A stretch of DNA of 64,000 nt, from contig JBBDHG010000063.1 of NCBI GenBank assembly GCA_037951165.1, positions 1,171,001-1,235,000 of the forward strand, written 5' to 3'. Made by a program: the position numbers and the translations under genes. The notes under the pieces are model-generated. The model was given only the letters and a program-made list of their open reading frames with translations, was not told the DNA's origin and ran no database searches. The stretch is from Lophius americanus (Eukaryota; Chordata; Actinopteri; Lophiiformes; Lophiidae). This document shows, in pieces, positions 47,970-61,200 of the stretch; within the stretch, counting starts at the first letter, position 1; the number at the start of each line of letters is the position of its first letter.

Positions 47970-50900
47970 GTGTGTGATTACCACCTGAGTCACATCCCCC
48001 CTCATCAAATGGAAATAGTGATGAGGGGGACTTATAGGTATTACTTTACGATGAGACTACCCGTATAAAGGGTTCATAAATCACTTATATGGTACTATAA
48101 TGCATTTGATTTAAAAAAAAAATGGATGGTGTGTCGACAGAAACCATTTACAAATGCTTTAAAGTGTAGTCTTATTGTAAAGTGGTTCCAACTGAGATTA
48201 AGTTCCACTTAAGTATTGAACTGCCATATTTTATTTTTTGGAAATGTTGCATCGGTATTACTAAACTAATACTAAGTTAAATAGGCTTTAACCAGCATTG
48301 GGTGTTGTGTAAGTGCAACTAGAGAAAAGGTTGAACAATTTCCTATTACCCACGTTTGAATATTAGAACTCAACAAGCTCTAACGTTTCTGTTGATCTGT
48401 GACACGATTGTGGGCTGTGAACATCTTATTACAATTGATAGCTTATGTTCATTTTCTCCAGGCCTTTCATTCCTCTTTGTGCTTTATTCCTACAGTGTGA
48501 CAGTGTTGTGTATCCAGTCTCTAAGTAAAGTTACAGGAAGTGGAAATAAGTTTCTGTATCAGCTCTTTCATTCATGTCCTCTGTAAAATGTCCTAGTCTT
48601 TCACCACCTTTGTATGATTTAAGTTTTTACATAACCCTGCTTCACACAGATTAGAACATGATCTCCATGTTGGACGTGAAAAGATTTGCAGGAACAATCA
48701 ACTTGAGAATGTTTATTTAAAAAAGGGAAAGCACTGGTATTCTCATGTCAAGCAAACAATGGAACCATTTAATATTAGTACTGTTCCATATCACAAAATG
48801 AGTTATGCAAAGAATAATTAAACCACACAAATGATACATTATTTTGGAATAAATTAATCAGCATAACAAAAGAAATAAAACATGTTTGTAGTTAGGTGTT
48901 GAACAGGAAATATTGAAACTCCAATGCTCAAAAATTGAAGACACCTGAGAATATAAATATCAAAACAGCTTGTTGGAGCAATTATTTAGTTCCACAGTTC
49001 CTCCTTAACTAAAGCTTTGATAGGAGGACTTTAAAAAATTACATTGATGTAAGAATTAGGCATCAATTTCAAAAAAATCCATTTCTGTACAATGTGCATA
49101 TCTGAATTGGTGTGTTGAGGAGAGAAATGATCCGCATTGTAAATGTTTTCTCAGCGAGACAGCGCAGCCAAAGTGAAATCCAGAGTGGATAATACTCATC
49201 ATTCCTCAAGCCACATTCAGTGATAAGAACAAATAGATCTGGACTGAGCTCTTTCAGTTGGAATCAGCCGTGAACTGAGTTTAGAGTTTTAGCTATTTCC
49301 GTCCCAGAGTTGAGTCTTTCCCCTGATGACCCTCCTATAGGCTTTACTGACAGCGGCTGTTGGTAGAGAAATTATCCACTGGATTCATTTGCTGCTGTCC
49401 ATAACAGCAGAAATTCAATGAGGCAGAGACGGGAGAAGGAGATTCTGTTGCTCCACAGGTAATAGTGATGTTGCATATAAAGACAAACAACAAGCTGATA
49501 GAAATACTTTTCTAAAATCCAAGGCTCAGTGGCTTTATAGGAATTTCTGAGAGACAGGTTGGATGGATTTTGTACAGATACTGCAAAAAAAAGATAAGAA
49601 AAAAAAGAGAATCTGAGGTATGTTCTGGTGATATTATAGCATTGAGTTTCAGACAGTCTGTGTAAGAAAATGCTCCCATTTGTGAGGAAATGAAGGAAAA
49701 AAACGTCCGTTTGAAGATTTAAAAAAAACAAAAACAAAACAAAATAAGCATACTGTGTGTTCCTTTGTTAAACAGTCCATATTTTCCAGGTTACTGCCAG
49801 CAGAAACCGAAAACTGTCGACAGATTAGACCCCGAAAGAGGAAATGTGTACAAAAGTGTTGTATTCACCCACATGGATACAGCTCAAAAGTGAAATGGTG
49901 TGTGTCAATGGTTTGATGGATGAATGTGGAAGACAGTCGTTGATTTTAGTGTGGAGGAGACAAAGTCAGCAGATCTGGAAACACGGAGTGCGTGTCCCAT
50001 TAAGGAAAAAAGAAAAATACACAAATTCAACAACCACGCCTGATGGACTGAATGACTAAGCAAACACTAAAAAAGAGAGGAAAAAACATTTACCAGTTCT
50101 AAAGCACTTGGACAAAAAGGCAGTTTTACAAACCACTGGCTACCAAAACATGAGCAAAGTTCCACAGTGACTGCTTTCAGAAGCATAGTAACAGTGCAAG
50201 CCATGACACCATTTAGCCAAATACACCTGTAAGAGAAAAGTGCCATATTGCATAATGAGTATCTGTAATGACCCCGCGGGAGGGCATATATACCTATGAT
50301 TCAACTGTAAACATGGTGCAAAGTAGTTATGACATAGTTTAAGGCTTTCAGATTTTCCTGAAGAAGTGTTGTTCTCTGAGATATAAAGGAATACGTCCAT
50401 GAACTGGACAAACAGTGTGGAAACACAGAACACACACACAAAACAATCAACCTCTCTAAAATCAGACTTGGACACTGCTTGCACTCAATTAACTGGATAA
50501 ATATCCAAATTATTTGAGGTTTGCTTGATTCTGTCAAACATTTCGTCTGTGAAAATCATTCCTGAAACACATTACTGATTGATTTTTGGCATATTAGAAT
50601 ATTTAGACGCCAGATCTCTCAAATGTGCAGTGGATATCTTGAGTTGCCAAACGTAGGTGTAACTAATACAATTATCAGATGCAGCCCACTCGTGTGCCAG
50701 TACAATGGCATGATCATCGGCTTATTTTGGATTTGTCTTGTTTTTTGCTCAAATCAGATTCGGTTATCTTGATGGTTCAGAATCATAGGTATCTGTCCTC
50801 TGAAACGGCACACATGCACACATTGACACGAGTCACCTGACTCAGCAGCGACCAAAAAAGTCTAGTAAGATAATTCAATGCAAAATGGATGCACTAGAGG

Positions 50901-52797
50901 CGAATATGTGCATGTTATTTTGCTCTAGAGGACAGCAAACACACTGCAACCACAGTTAGCAGCAGATGGTAGGCATTGTTTCTTCCATTTCTCGTCTCTG
51001 GTTGTCATTTTAAAGCGCAACTAGTGATGCATTAATTGCATGAATCTGGTAATGTGAGGGTTACCTTTCAAAGAGGATGCACCTGTGCTTTTCTGCATGG
51101 ACAAATCAAAGTTTCCACCTAACTAATCTTCTACTGGTATTTGGTCGCGGTCACAAATATGAATTCTGATTTGCATGTTGAGGGACAGTGCCCAAAGAAA
51201 CGTTTAATTTCCATACAACACGTTATTCCAGGTTTTTCCACCAGATTCTTAGACTCAAACCGTGCAAAAGAAACACGCGGAACACCTGATCCTGAAATCA
51301 AATGTCAATGCCCTGCTGTCTGGCTCCACAACCCTGACGAAAGCTTTTTGCTTTAAAGGCAGTAGGCTGAAAGTCAAGCCAAACCCATGTCATCTTTTCC
51401 CCCGCCCTAAAATAGTGTGAGACCCTTGCATACACACGTCCGAGCTGTCGTTAACAAACCAGTAAATAAAAACACATACATACTGACACTCACGGGCAAT
51501 GCCATACTATTCAAGCGTATACTGTCACCCCTAATATAAGGACTACAATTCATCACACATATTAATTCTGCTGCTAATAGCATTAAACATTTTCTATGTT
51601 AAAAGCTTGAAGCTTATATACATTTGCATCAGTATTAAACATAATACCTTTGTGTATTATGGGTCTGAATGTATGGATAACCGGTCTAATCTTAAGGATG
51701 ACACGCACACTGCTCCTCTTGAGTGAAGCTGGAGCCACTTTCTAGCAAAATTAATATCTGACCTATAATCAAAATGAATATACGAAGAAAAAATATTAAC
51801 AAATCGCCTCAATGATGGTTACTAACAAAATAAAAATAAAGGAATGTGTCACCACTAAAACTTTCACATGGAATCAGTGAAGCTAAAAGGAAAAAAAAAG
51901 CTAAAGGACTTCTAGTTGCTGCGTTCCTACTTAACATCACAATATTTTGTTACTCGTGATGAAGACAGGATGCTGAAGAGCACAACAATCTCCAAATTAA
52001 CAGAAAACAGTAGCAAATTTGGCTGAAGATTAATGTGCAGATTTTTACTTAGAAAATTAAACATCCCTGCAAAGTGTTTCAGATCGAGATGAGGTTATTA
52101 TATTTTTTTAGGGTTGGGTTCATTTAATAAATTCCAGTGTGCTGATTGATTCCCATTTTGATCGAGTCCTGAGTGAGAAAAGAAACCAAAGTATGCAGAG
52201 AGTAAGAACATTATCTACTTTCATTAGGTTTTAGGCTGTCATAATTAGGCTGAATATGTTGACACGTTAGACAGACTTTTTCTCTTGTATTTATTTAGCA
52301 TTGATCACATTTCATTGCATCGTTACGTCTTGAGCATTGCCAGACGTTTGACCGTCATACTATAAACGTGATACAAGTGCTTTGATGCACCTGTACGATA
52401 ATATTATAATGTATATGAACGTAATTTGCGATAAAATTCAAGTTTGGTAGGACCAATCTTGGCTTTCAGGAAACGATAGGAGGAACCAAAAAGCACATTT
52501 TTCAAACTTCAGCTCTTAGGAGGTTTGTAATGTTCTCTATACCCAACCCTAGTCATGTTCATTAGGGAGATAGTGGTCACATGACTCATTTGAGAGGAAG
52601 GAGAGATGAGGTTTCTTCCGGCTTATATCCAGCTATGTGTTGGCTTGTGGGTGTGTGTTTGTGGATGTTACATGCACATTATTGTATGCAACACAGTAAT
52701 GCTAACTACTAAGTAAGAGATTTCTTTGCTGCTGGTTAATTTGAAACTACTATGACCCTTCTGTGCTCCTGTCGTAAAAACCCGTCCCCAAACCATC

Positions 52798-55790
52798 CTA
52801 ATGGGTCATGGCTGGGCTGGAAGAGGAAGGTGTGCCCTTGTTACGCCCCAACAGGGAAGCCTGGAAGTCAGGGTGACGGCGGGCGTGCTTGATCAGGTGG
52901 TCGCTGCGCATGAAGCGCTTATCACACAGTGGACACAGGAATCGTTTTTCACCCGTGTGGGTGCGGGTGTGCCGGGCGAGCTCATCAGAGCGGGCAAACT
53001 TTTTCTCACAGTCAGGCCAGGTGCAGGGGAAGGGCCGCTCACCTGCGTATGGAAGCAGAGAGAACAATTAGCCAATTAATGTCTGACTTATAGACACACA
53101 TCAGAATGTAAAATATGTTTTCAACACTACAGAGATATAAATTTCTATCATTAAACCATGCCATAATACTTATTCTAATTCCTTAAAATGCTAATCAGGT
53201 GTCACGGGCTGTACTAATGCAAGACACCACTAGATAGGCATTGTGTATAATAACTATAATTGTCAGTAATTTGCAGTTCAGGATTCAGTTTTGCCCTTTA
53301 CAATGATTGAATAAAGAAAAAAAACAAACCCCATCCCTTAATATAGTTATATGTTTATAGTTTGATGTTCCTTTGGGGGAGGGGAGCTGAGGGCTGGGAG
53401 AAAAACAGAAAAGGACACAAAATTCGGCATAAAGAGTAAACATACTTATGATTCTATACAGATTGATACCCTAAGAGTTTGGGTGCTCCGTAGATTTATA
53501 TATCTGCATGGATTTACCCTTAACCTAGGGTACTTTTGTGCGTGGATCCTTTGATGTTTCATGCTGGAGAGAAACAGGTACTGACAAATGTCTCTTTAAG
53601 AGCAGGTTCAGAGGTAGGTTTTTGCCCTTGGTGGTGTGTTTGAGCGTTTTTCTTTTTTGGTTTTCAAAATGAATACATTTGGTCTACATAATGACAAAAA
53701 ACTGTGAAAGATGCTCATCATGATTTCCGAGAGCCCCGAGTGTTAAAATTTAATTATTTATTTTCTACAACCAACAGTAGAAAACTCAAAACTCATTCAT
53801 GATTATACATTAACCAGAAATAACATTTGTGCCTGGAGTTTGAAGGCAGGAAAAATGGCCAAGCTTCAGTATCTAGGTGACTTTGATGCTCTGCCCTAGA
53901 ACTGAGTCAGAACTACTGTAACTACTGGACCTCTTGGGTTTTTCTGGTAAGTACCTACAAAAGTGGTAGGTAACACTGATCAAAACCTAAGTTTCAGTAC
54001 CACAGGTTGGGAGAAGTGGTTAGCCCACGTTTTATAATCCTTAGGAAGAGCTAGTGCTGAATTCAAGCTAATGTTGGTTCTGGTAGAAGGGTGTCCAATT
54101 CACGCAAAGCTGTTGTAGTGGCAGAAACCTAATACATTGCAGGTGGTTCAAATGTTATGGCTGATGTGTGTATGGTTGACACTTTTTGCTTTCATGTGAC
54201 TTTTATCAATGGTGGGAAAACAGTTGGCTATTCTGACAAGCACAGCTCTGGATAGTTTTCTTTCCTCTAAAACCAATACAGCCATCTGCTTGCAAATCAG
54301 CAGATTAGGGCAGCGCTGAATTTGTTTGCTTATAATTTGCCATTGATAAAATGCTGATAAAATACCAGTATGAAATATGTCATCATCCCTATCGTGTTAA
54401 TAGAGAAATAAATCTAGTGAATGCCCTAAACACGGTGCTTTTCATATGTAGCAGACATATCTTGGATTTGGATTCCCCAGATTAGTCTTCCTTAAGCCAA
54501 GACTAGCCTTAATCTCTCGCAGGCTACACGAGTTAACACTAGGATGAGGCTGGAGGATGCCATTTTCGAGATCACAAAGGCAGGCCACGTTGTTGTTGCG
54601 CTCCTTTGTGGGCGTTCCCAGCTGAGTTTCTTTGAGCAGTTTCCTGCGCCAGTTCAGCAACCCTTAACGCACCATTGCCCATATTTTCTCGAAAATCCCC
54701 ATGCACATATTGAACTCAGCAGGAGAACCCCACTTATACTCTGAAGTGTGCTTTATTTCCAGCTAGATTTTAACATCGTGGAGACCAAAGCTGAAGAATA
54801 GCTTATACAACGATTTTTCAGCAAATGGGTGACGCATACAGTGTCACCGCATCTTCATTTAATAATGTATTACCTTGCATGAGTAATTTTAGTCGTTGGG
54901 AGGATGTGACATCAGACACTTGCTGCTGCCATCAAGAGGGCCTACATGAACTCTCTGCTTTCGACGTCAAGTTTCGTCTTACGTTCATTTCATATGCAAA
55001 TCCAGTCAAGAGGAAGACCTTCGTCACCGGTTTTAACGTCCAGCCCAGTTCTTTTGTTAGTTTACCTCTTTGTCGGAGTCTCTGATTGGGTGTTTTCTGT
55101 ATTTTCCCCTTTGTCTGGCCACGTTTTTTGTTTAGTTACCGAGTGCATGAAGAAAAACACAACCAACATTAGCTGCTCTGGTCCAGAATAAAAGCGTAAA
55201 ACATTCCAACCATCCGATCTGTCTGCAGATCAACAGGAGTTAACTGTTTATACGAACACACACAACACGTGATGTACGAAGAAAACTAACATACCTGTGT
55301 GTGTCCGGATGTGTGCCTTCAGATGGGACGATTTCCCGTAAACTCTGTCGCATCCATCAAAAGTGCACTGGTGTCGTTTCACCGGGGAACGAGGGGCTCC
55401 CACGCCTCCTCCACCCAGCCTTAGTTGCTGTCCAGGGACCGGGGTGGCGGAGGGGGTCATGGTAGGGGTGGTCGGGTCGGACAACGTGGTATAGCCGCTC
55501 TCCCCTCCACACGAGGAATTGCTGCTCTCCGAGTAGGCAGACATCGGCCGGAACTTGCCGTGAAGGTTTGTGAGAATGCCAGCCACCGTGATCATGTTGG
55601 CCCCTTCCATCCTCAACGTCTCCCGCACTTCCCTATCCTCGCTCGAACCGTCGGGCTCCCCGGTGAGAAGGCCCACCATGGCCGGCTGGCTGGCAGGGAC
55701 AACTGGGGTGGGTCTGTGCAGAACAGGACCGCTCGATATCGATACCAGACACTCGGCAGCAAAATAATCAGACGAAGCAGTCAACGACAT
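52798..55790 (-). CDS. Krueppel-like factor of the KLF9/13/14/16 (BTEB) subgroup
   Basis: Nuclear transcription factor binding GC/CACCC boxes. Exon 1 is complement(55295..55790) and exon 2 complement(52798..53042), 246 aa in total. The N-terminus MSLTASSDYFAAECLVSISS contains the AA-CLVS helix that recruits the Sin3 corepressor in this subgroup. A Ser/Thr/Pro-rich middle (SDPTTPTMTPSATPVPG) follows. Three C2H2 fingers close the protein: CTFDGCDRVYGKSSHLKAH, CTWPDCEKKFARSDELARH and CPLCDKRFMRSDHLIKH, joined by TGE(R/K) linkers. Finger 1 is split by the intron at THTG, as in relatives. YGKSSHLKAH points to KLF9/KLF13 rather than KLF14/16 (which have YYKSSHLKSH), and FAAECLVS favours KLF13, but length and tail do not settle it, so no symbol is given. 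A plus-strand open frame across exon 1 is only its antisense shadow. Confidence 0.92.
54125..54172 (+). mobile_element. Tc1-like element, terminal fragment
   Basis: The sequence ggtggttcaaatgttatggc followed by tgatgtgtgta matches the right end of the other Tc1 relics in the window. The matching left end was not found; this is a solo end in the KLF intron. Confidence 0.5.
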
Positions 55791-58291
55791 GTTAGTATCT
55801 GCCTTGTTTTGTCGGTTAAAAAAAAAGAAAAAGAAAAAAACAACAATCCACCAGGAGGGGCTAACGGTAGTCTGATACCGACCTCGTTTTCATCAAACTC
55901 GACGAACATACAGATTCCAGTTGAACCTTTTTAACGCCATACAGCGCATCAACAACTTGAAAACGACCAAATGAATCTAATAAAAACACAATAGAGGATA
56001 ATACTATGTTAAAAGTGTACCGAAGCCGCCGGTCCAACAAGCGTGCCTCTCACGGTCTGATGGTTCATTGTGTCTGAGCTCGAGAGAAGCCGGTCAAACC
56101 TACGCCCCCTGGTCCGAACTGATGATGCATTCAGGACCCGTCGGTTATAATCTACTCTGACTGTTTTTGTATTTGGTTGTAAATGTAGCATCGACCTTAT
56201 TCTGTTCTGACTCCATAATTAACTTTATACGGGAAAATCACAAATTAATGTAATTAACATATTTTCTTGTAATATCAATATGTGGACAAAGAATGCGATA
56301 ATTCCTTTGAGGTCATTCAACGAATTATATATTATCTCGAATTATTTGATATTCTACCATACCCCAAAAAATAATTATCGCAATAATTATTAAATGTACT
56401 CAATGGTGATCACCTGAAAGTTTGGGTGAAAGCCAATTAAAGTCATTCTCGATTTCGAGAGGAAGTTCTCGAAATCGACATTTAGATGTATTTGAATGCA
56501 ACGTCAAACAGCAGCACGCAGGGACTGTGACGTCCCAGCACGGGCGTGGACCGTGGCGGCGGGTGCATCGTGGAAAGTAGGTGGCTGGCGGCTTGTGTAA
56601 TGATGGGGGAAGGAGCCGGGGGTGGAAGGCATGTCGATTAAATTAATGTGAGCTCAAAGTAAGAGGCTGTACGAGGTGGGTGACTTGGAGGGGTTTTTCA
56701 TTCAGAAGCACGGTATCTATACGGTTACGCTTACCACAGTGTTTATTCCATAAAACACTAGATATACCTTTTCTCTTATACTTCTTAAAAGTAGGTTACA
56801 TGCGAGGTTTAGGCCTAAAGATGAGTTTTTAATAAATGGTTTTGTGGTTTATTAACTTATGGTCATGCAAATAGTGTGTATCTCAAAGCAAATCCATTTT
56901 ATTGTTTGGCAACATAATAGGATTACACAATTATTTAAAGTAAATATAACAACATTACCTGCGTGTGTGTGTGTGTTTTGTAGTTGATTTGTATACTTTT
57001 CATACAGAGAACACGTGTGACCAGTGACCACCCTCCCCATCACCTTCTGAACAGGCAACAGGGCTCCAAGGTCAAAAGAACATAGCCAACAACTCTTCCC
57101 TACCAAAAGAAATAACCATTCACAATTGTATTTTATGCGTGTTTATTAAAGTGCTTACTTTCTGTAGATACTGTAATTTTTAAGGCATTAAAATGTATTG
57201 AGCTATTACTACTTTATTACTTTGTGCCATCATTGTATTTGAATTATTGTACTTCATTATTGTTATTGCCCTAGCATCATTGCATTTCTTTTCTTTTTCT
57301 TTCTTTTCTTTTTCTATATTATTTAATTTCTTGATTAAGACAATAATTTTGTGTTTACTCGTCAAAGAAACAAATCTATGAATAAATAGTGGGGTATCTA
57401 TTAATAGAATGCAAATGTATACTATAAAATGATAAATTATCCATCTATCCTACGTAAGGACAAACATTATACAAAAAGTGCAATACGGTTGTGTTAATTA
57501 CAAACTTGTTTGGCAACAACACAATCTCTGAGAGATTAAGCTCTCAGAGAGTGCAAACCTCCAGAAAACTGCGAAAACTATACCTCTGAACTCTGATTTC
57601 TCTATTAATGTCATGAATAATGATTTATTAACAGCCAATAATGCTGTTTAATATGATTAAACAGCATTATATTAAATCATTAATGAATAATGATTTAATA
57701 TACAGACAACTGCCGGAGGTTTGCACTCTCTGAGTGCCTTTTCCAGTTTTATTTTATTTTAAATGCTGCAAAACATGAGCCCCTCCCTCGGCGGAGGCAA
57801 TAGTGTGCTTCGTAAACAGGAACGAAAATGTGATATAGGAGTTTGGAGTAGGATGTGATGACACAAGAGTTCAATGCATGTTACCGGTCAGCTGTATATG
57901 ACTTTGATGGCAAGGAAAAGGAAGCTCTGCCTGAATCCTCGTCTGTTTTTTTTTTTTTTTTTTTTAAGTAAACAAGGTTTACTTTAACCTTGCCTTTGTT
58001 GTACTTCCTACAATAAACTGAATTTATTTCCTTCATGAGTGATTGGATTTTAAATTCAATCAATACTTACTGGTTGTGTTAGAAAATCAGACTTATTTGT
58101 GATTGACTCAGTATGTTTGTTGCTCCAGCTTGTGAGGTATTTCCTGATTGGTTATAGGAGCACCACGGGTCACCGTGGAGGCCCGCGTACAAACCTGGTC
58201 ATTCAGCGGCTGTGAACACAGCTTGGTTTTCATCTCGCTTACATGTGTGCTTGGAGGCAGCCAAACCTGCAGTGACTCGGGGAGACTCACT
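55791..58291. other. Region between divergent KLF and apoB-like genes
   Basis: This 2.5-kb region contains the KLF 5' flank, with a GC-rich patch at 56510-56640 (gacgtcccagcacgggcgtg, ggcggcgggtgc) likely to be a promoter or CpG island. It is followed by AT-rich sequence, a pyrimidine tract (57280-57315), a nested palindromic element (57543-57734) and a T-run (57946-57965). The apoB-like promoter should lie just left of 58292, but no TATA box is certain. Confidence 0.5.
57543..57734. repeat. MITE-like nested palindrome
   Basis: Outer arms ctcagagagtgcaaacctcc (57543-57562) and ggaggtttgcactctctgag (57715-57734) are perfect 20-bp inverted repeats. Inside is a second inverted repeat with 13-bp arms (aatgctgtttaat, 57640-57652, and attaaacagcatt, 57656-57668) around a 3-nt loop. 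The 192-bp size, AT-rich core and terminal inverted repeats fit a non-autonomous DNA transposon. Confidence 0.8.
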
Positions 58292-61200
58292 ATGGCTATG
58301 TCCTTGTTACTGCTCAATTGTCTACATGTTACACTGATGTTTCTTCTGCTACATGGTGAGTTTTTTGGCTTTTGGGCTGACTTGTATTCATCATTTTGAG
58401 TTATTTAGTTTTTTCAAATGTGAGCAGAGTTGAAGGTAATTGTAATCAAGTCTTGAAATTGTAATCAGATTTTTTGTGCAGTAGGTCATTGCATTGAGAT
58501 GGAACCAGATCTCTGTGATTCAAGTTGTAGTGGTGAGAATCCAGTTTGCTTCTATTGAATATGATGATTAAAACTTTAAATGTGAAGGTGTTTTCAAGCA
58601 AGACGGTCAATTATGAAAATGATATCTATGCAATATTTGTAACATATTTGCCAGAGTGATACTCTTTGTTCTCAGATCTCATACTTATTATATCTGTAGG
58701 GGTTTCTCCCCATGACTTGACTACGTCCTATCAGAGAGGGGTGAGATATACCTACAGGTATAGCACCTCAATATCCACAACCCTTCACGGCTCTAATACT
58801 GGCAGGAATGGACTGGCTCTAGATTGTCTGGTTGATATTGATGTGGTTTCCAAATGTCACCTAATGATGCAGGTGAGTGTTACTAAAGATGTTTGTGAGT
58901 AAACTTGAGTTAAATATTGCTAAAAGTAAAATATCTTTGAACGCATTTGTCCATCAGATTAGGAATCCACAAATAAAGCGGCTTTCTTCTCAGAAGGAGC
59001 ACTCTGTACAACGTTTCAAGAGCTTAAGGTGATATACAAGAGATTTCAAATAGTTCAATGTGTTTTTAAATGGGTAATCAATAAATGAATGAATGTTTTA
59101 CCCATCATCCTTTTATTAATTGTCTTATGTTTCTATATGATCTCAGCCAAAATACAAATCTCTTTGGAATGCTACAAGTGTTTTCCAAATGAATGAGATA
59201 CTCTGGTCAGATGTCCCAGTCGTCTGTTTTCTCGGGTCTCAGGAGGATTCATCTGGTGTTTTTGTTTCCTAGGGACTCACTGGAGAGAACGCGCCTCAAG
59301 TTCTCCCTCCAGGGGGGGAAGGTCAGGGCCCTCTGTCTCCTGGAGGGGGAGCAGGTGTGGACCCTCAACATTAAAAGAGCTTTACTGAGCATGCTCCAGA
59401 CCTCCAAAAAGACCTCCAAACAAGACTTAGAAAAGGAGGTGAGCATGGAATCAGAGTGCATCCTATGTAAGCTCACCCAGTTAACAAAATATGCTTGCAG
59501 CAGCTCCTCCCTCTTCATGGACGTCAAACTACAATAAGTGCTTCAACTGGTTTGACAAATACTACCTACTTGATGATAATGGCAGCTTTTGTAGCCACAC
59601 AAACATGCCATTGACGCCGTTTGGCGTCAATACAGTGAATCACAGTCTAATTAACTGATGTTATTTCATGCTTCTAATCTAGACAGACGTGTACGGGACG
59701 TGCACCAGCAGGTATGAGAGGCGAGGACCGCTACTGCTGAAGAGCAGGGATCTAAAGCAGTGCCAGCAGTCTAGGCTGGCAAACTTCTGGCCCCACTCAG
59801 AACACTTAAGTGAAGATACAGTGAGTCTAATCCATTCTTTGTTAAATGACAACCAGGCTTTTGTTGTTTTTTGTTTTTTTCTATGTTTATTCTGCTTGGT
59901 CTTGTATGTTGTTGAAATTCAAACTAAAATTACATGCAGGGTCATGATGTTATTAGCCGATTTCAATATTCTTTAATCTTCATATTTGAATATGTCTACT
60001 TTTAGGACACATAAATACGCCAATGACCCGATACGTTTTCAGTTAAAACATATTTGGAAGCAGCATTTTTGTAAAATAACTAGAGGTCGATGTTATCAGA
60101 CAAAATAAAATAAGTATGTTTTAAAATCCTAGCCGTGATCCTGTCAATACATTGTGGTTTGTGGATAATCTTTTTTTGCTGTTTTCTGTCTGAGTTCAAG
60201 AAAAGTGGAAGTTGAAAATGGGTGATCATTTTTGTTTTACGCTCAGAGTTCTGCAGTACTGTGCAAGATGATGTTTATTATTATTATAATCACAACATCG
60301 ATGATTTGGTTGAATAGCCGGATTTGATTTGTATTTTGTAACAGTTTGTTTTGTTTGTTTCTTCTCTTCTTGTTAGTCGGTGCAGTCAGAGCTGCGTTGT
60401 GTTCAGAGACACGGACCCACAATGATGCAAGATGTTAACTGTACTGAATCCGTTTCCATGGCAACATGGTCTAGGACTGCAGGGATGGTGAGAACCCAAA
60501 CAGTGTCTTCCCTGGTTCTGCTCAGAGCCCAGCCAGGGACTCCATTAGGTCAAGGTCAGGAATATTATTCTCGTTTTACAGTATTGGCATCTAAACGATA
60601 AAAGCACAGACACTGAAGCAGGTTCTTTTCTACGCTCATCTAGATTCTTTAGGTGGCGGTGTCCAAACAGACCTGCAGTTTGAGGATGAAGGGCCTGCAA
60701 GATCAGGAAAATCCAGACTATCAACACCTGAGCAAGCCAGTCGAACTGTCAGAATGATATGTAGCCTTTCCTCAGACCCACAACTGGTAGGTCTTACCAG
60801 AAAAATTGATGGTATCAGAAAAAGTGTGTTCACGGTTCTGCCCAAGGCAATTGTGTTTAGTTCTACAGCAGTAGTTTTTTTTTCTTCTTAAAGAAGTCCA
60901 TATATGTTGTCAGACATTATCTGCCTCTATAGGTGTCACAGGAGTTGCTTCAACTGGCTCTCCAGCTGAGGGATCTGACTCTTTCTCAGCTCAAGACGCT
61001 TTGGCAGGAAGCCTCGTTCAAGTGCCGCAATAACTGGTCAGTACTCTGCTTGTCCGTAGAGTCCTCCACTGTCATCGTCCTCAGCTGTTCATTTCCTCAT
61101 TCATGCATTCTAGCTCATAATATAGACTGGTTTAAGCTACCGATTCATTAGATTAAAGATATTAGATGAACAGACTTGTTATTTTGATATAATTTGAAAA

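Larger units (their letters stand above)
44234..52797. other. Large region between tsen15 and the KLF gene, no recognised gene
   Basis: This 8.6-kb stretch holds a TG microsatellite (44721-44761), a repeat family B copy (46980-47580), two plus-strand exon-like islands (46344-46468 and 47885-47969) and otherwise AT-rich sequence. The right part (roughly 49-52.8 kb) lacks obvious repeats and could include a long 3' UTR of the minus-strand KLF gene, but I cannot place its poly(A) site. A stretch with a tRNA-like B-box (ggttcgaaccc, 46620-46630) is not a tRNA gene. Confidence 0.5.

Noticed and set aside
52801..53079. Plus-strand open frames over the KLF zinc fingers
   Set aside because: Antisense shadows of exon 2, whose C2H2 fingers are unambiguous.
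55425..55934. 169-codon plus-strand open frame
   Set aside because: It lies antisense to KLF exon 1, which has a clear protein family match; the frame is a by-product of GC-rich codons.
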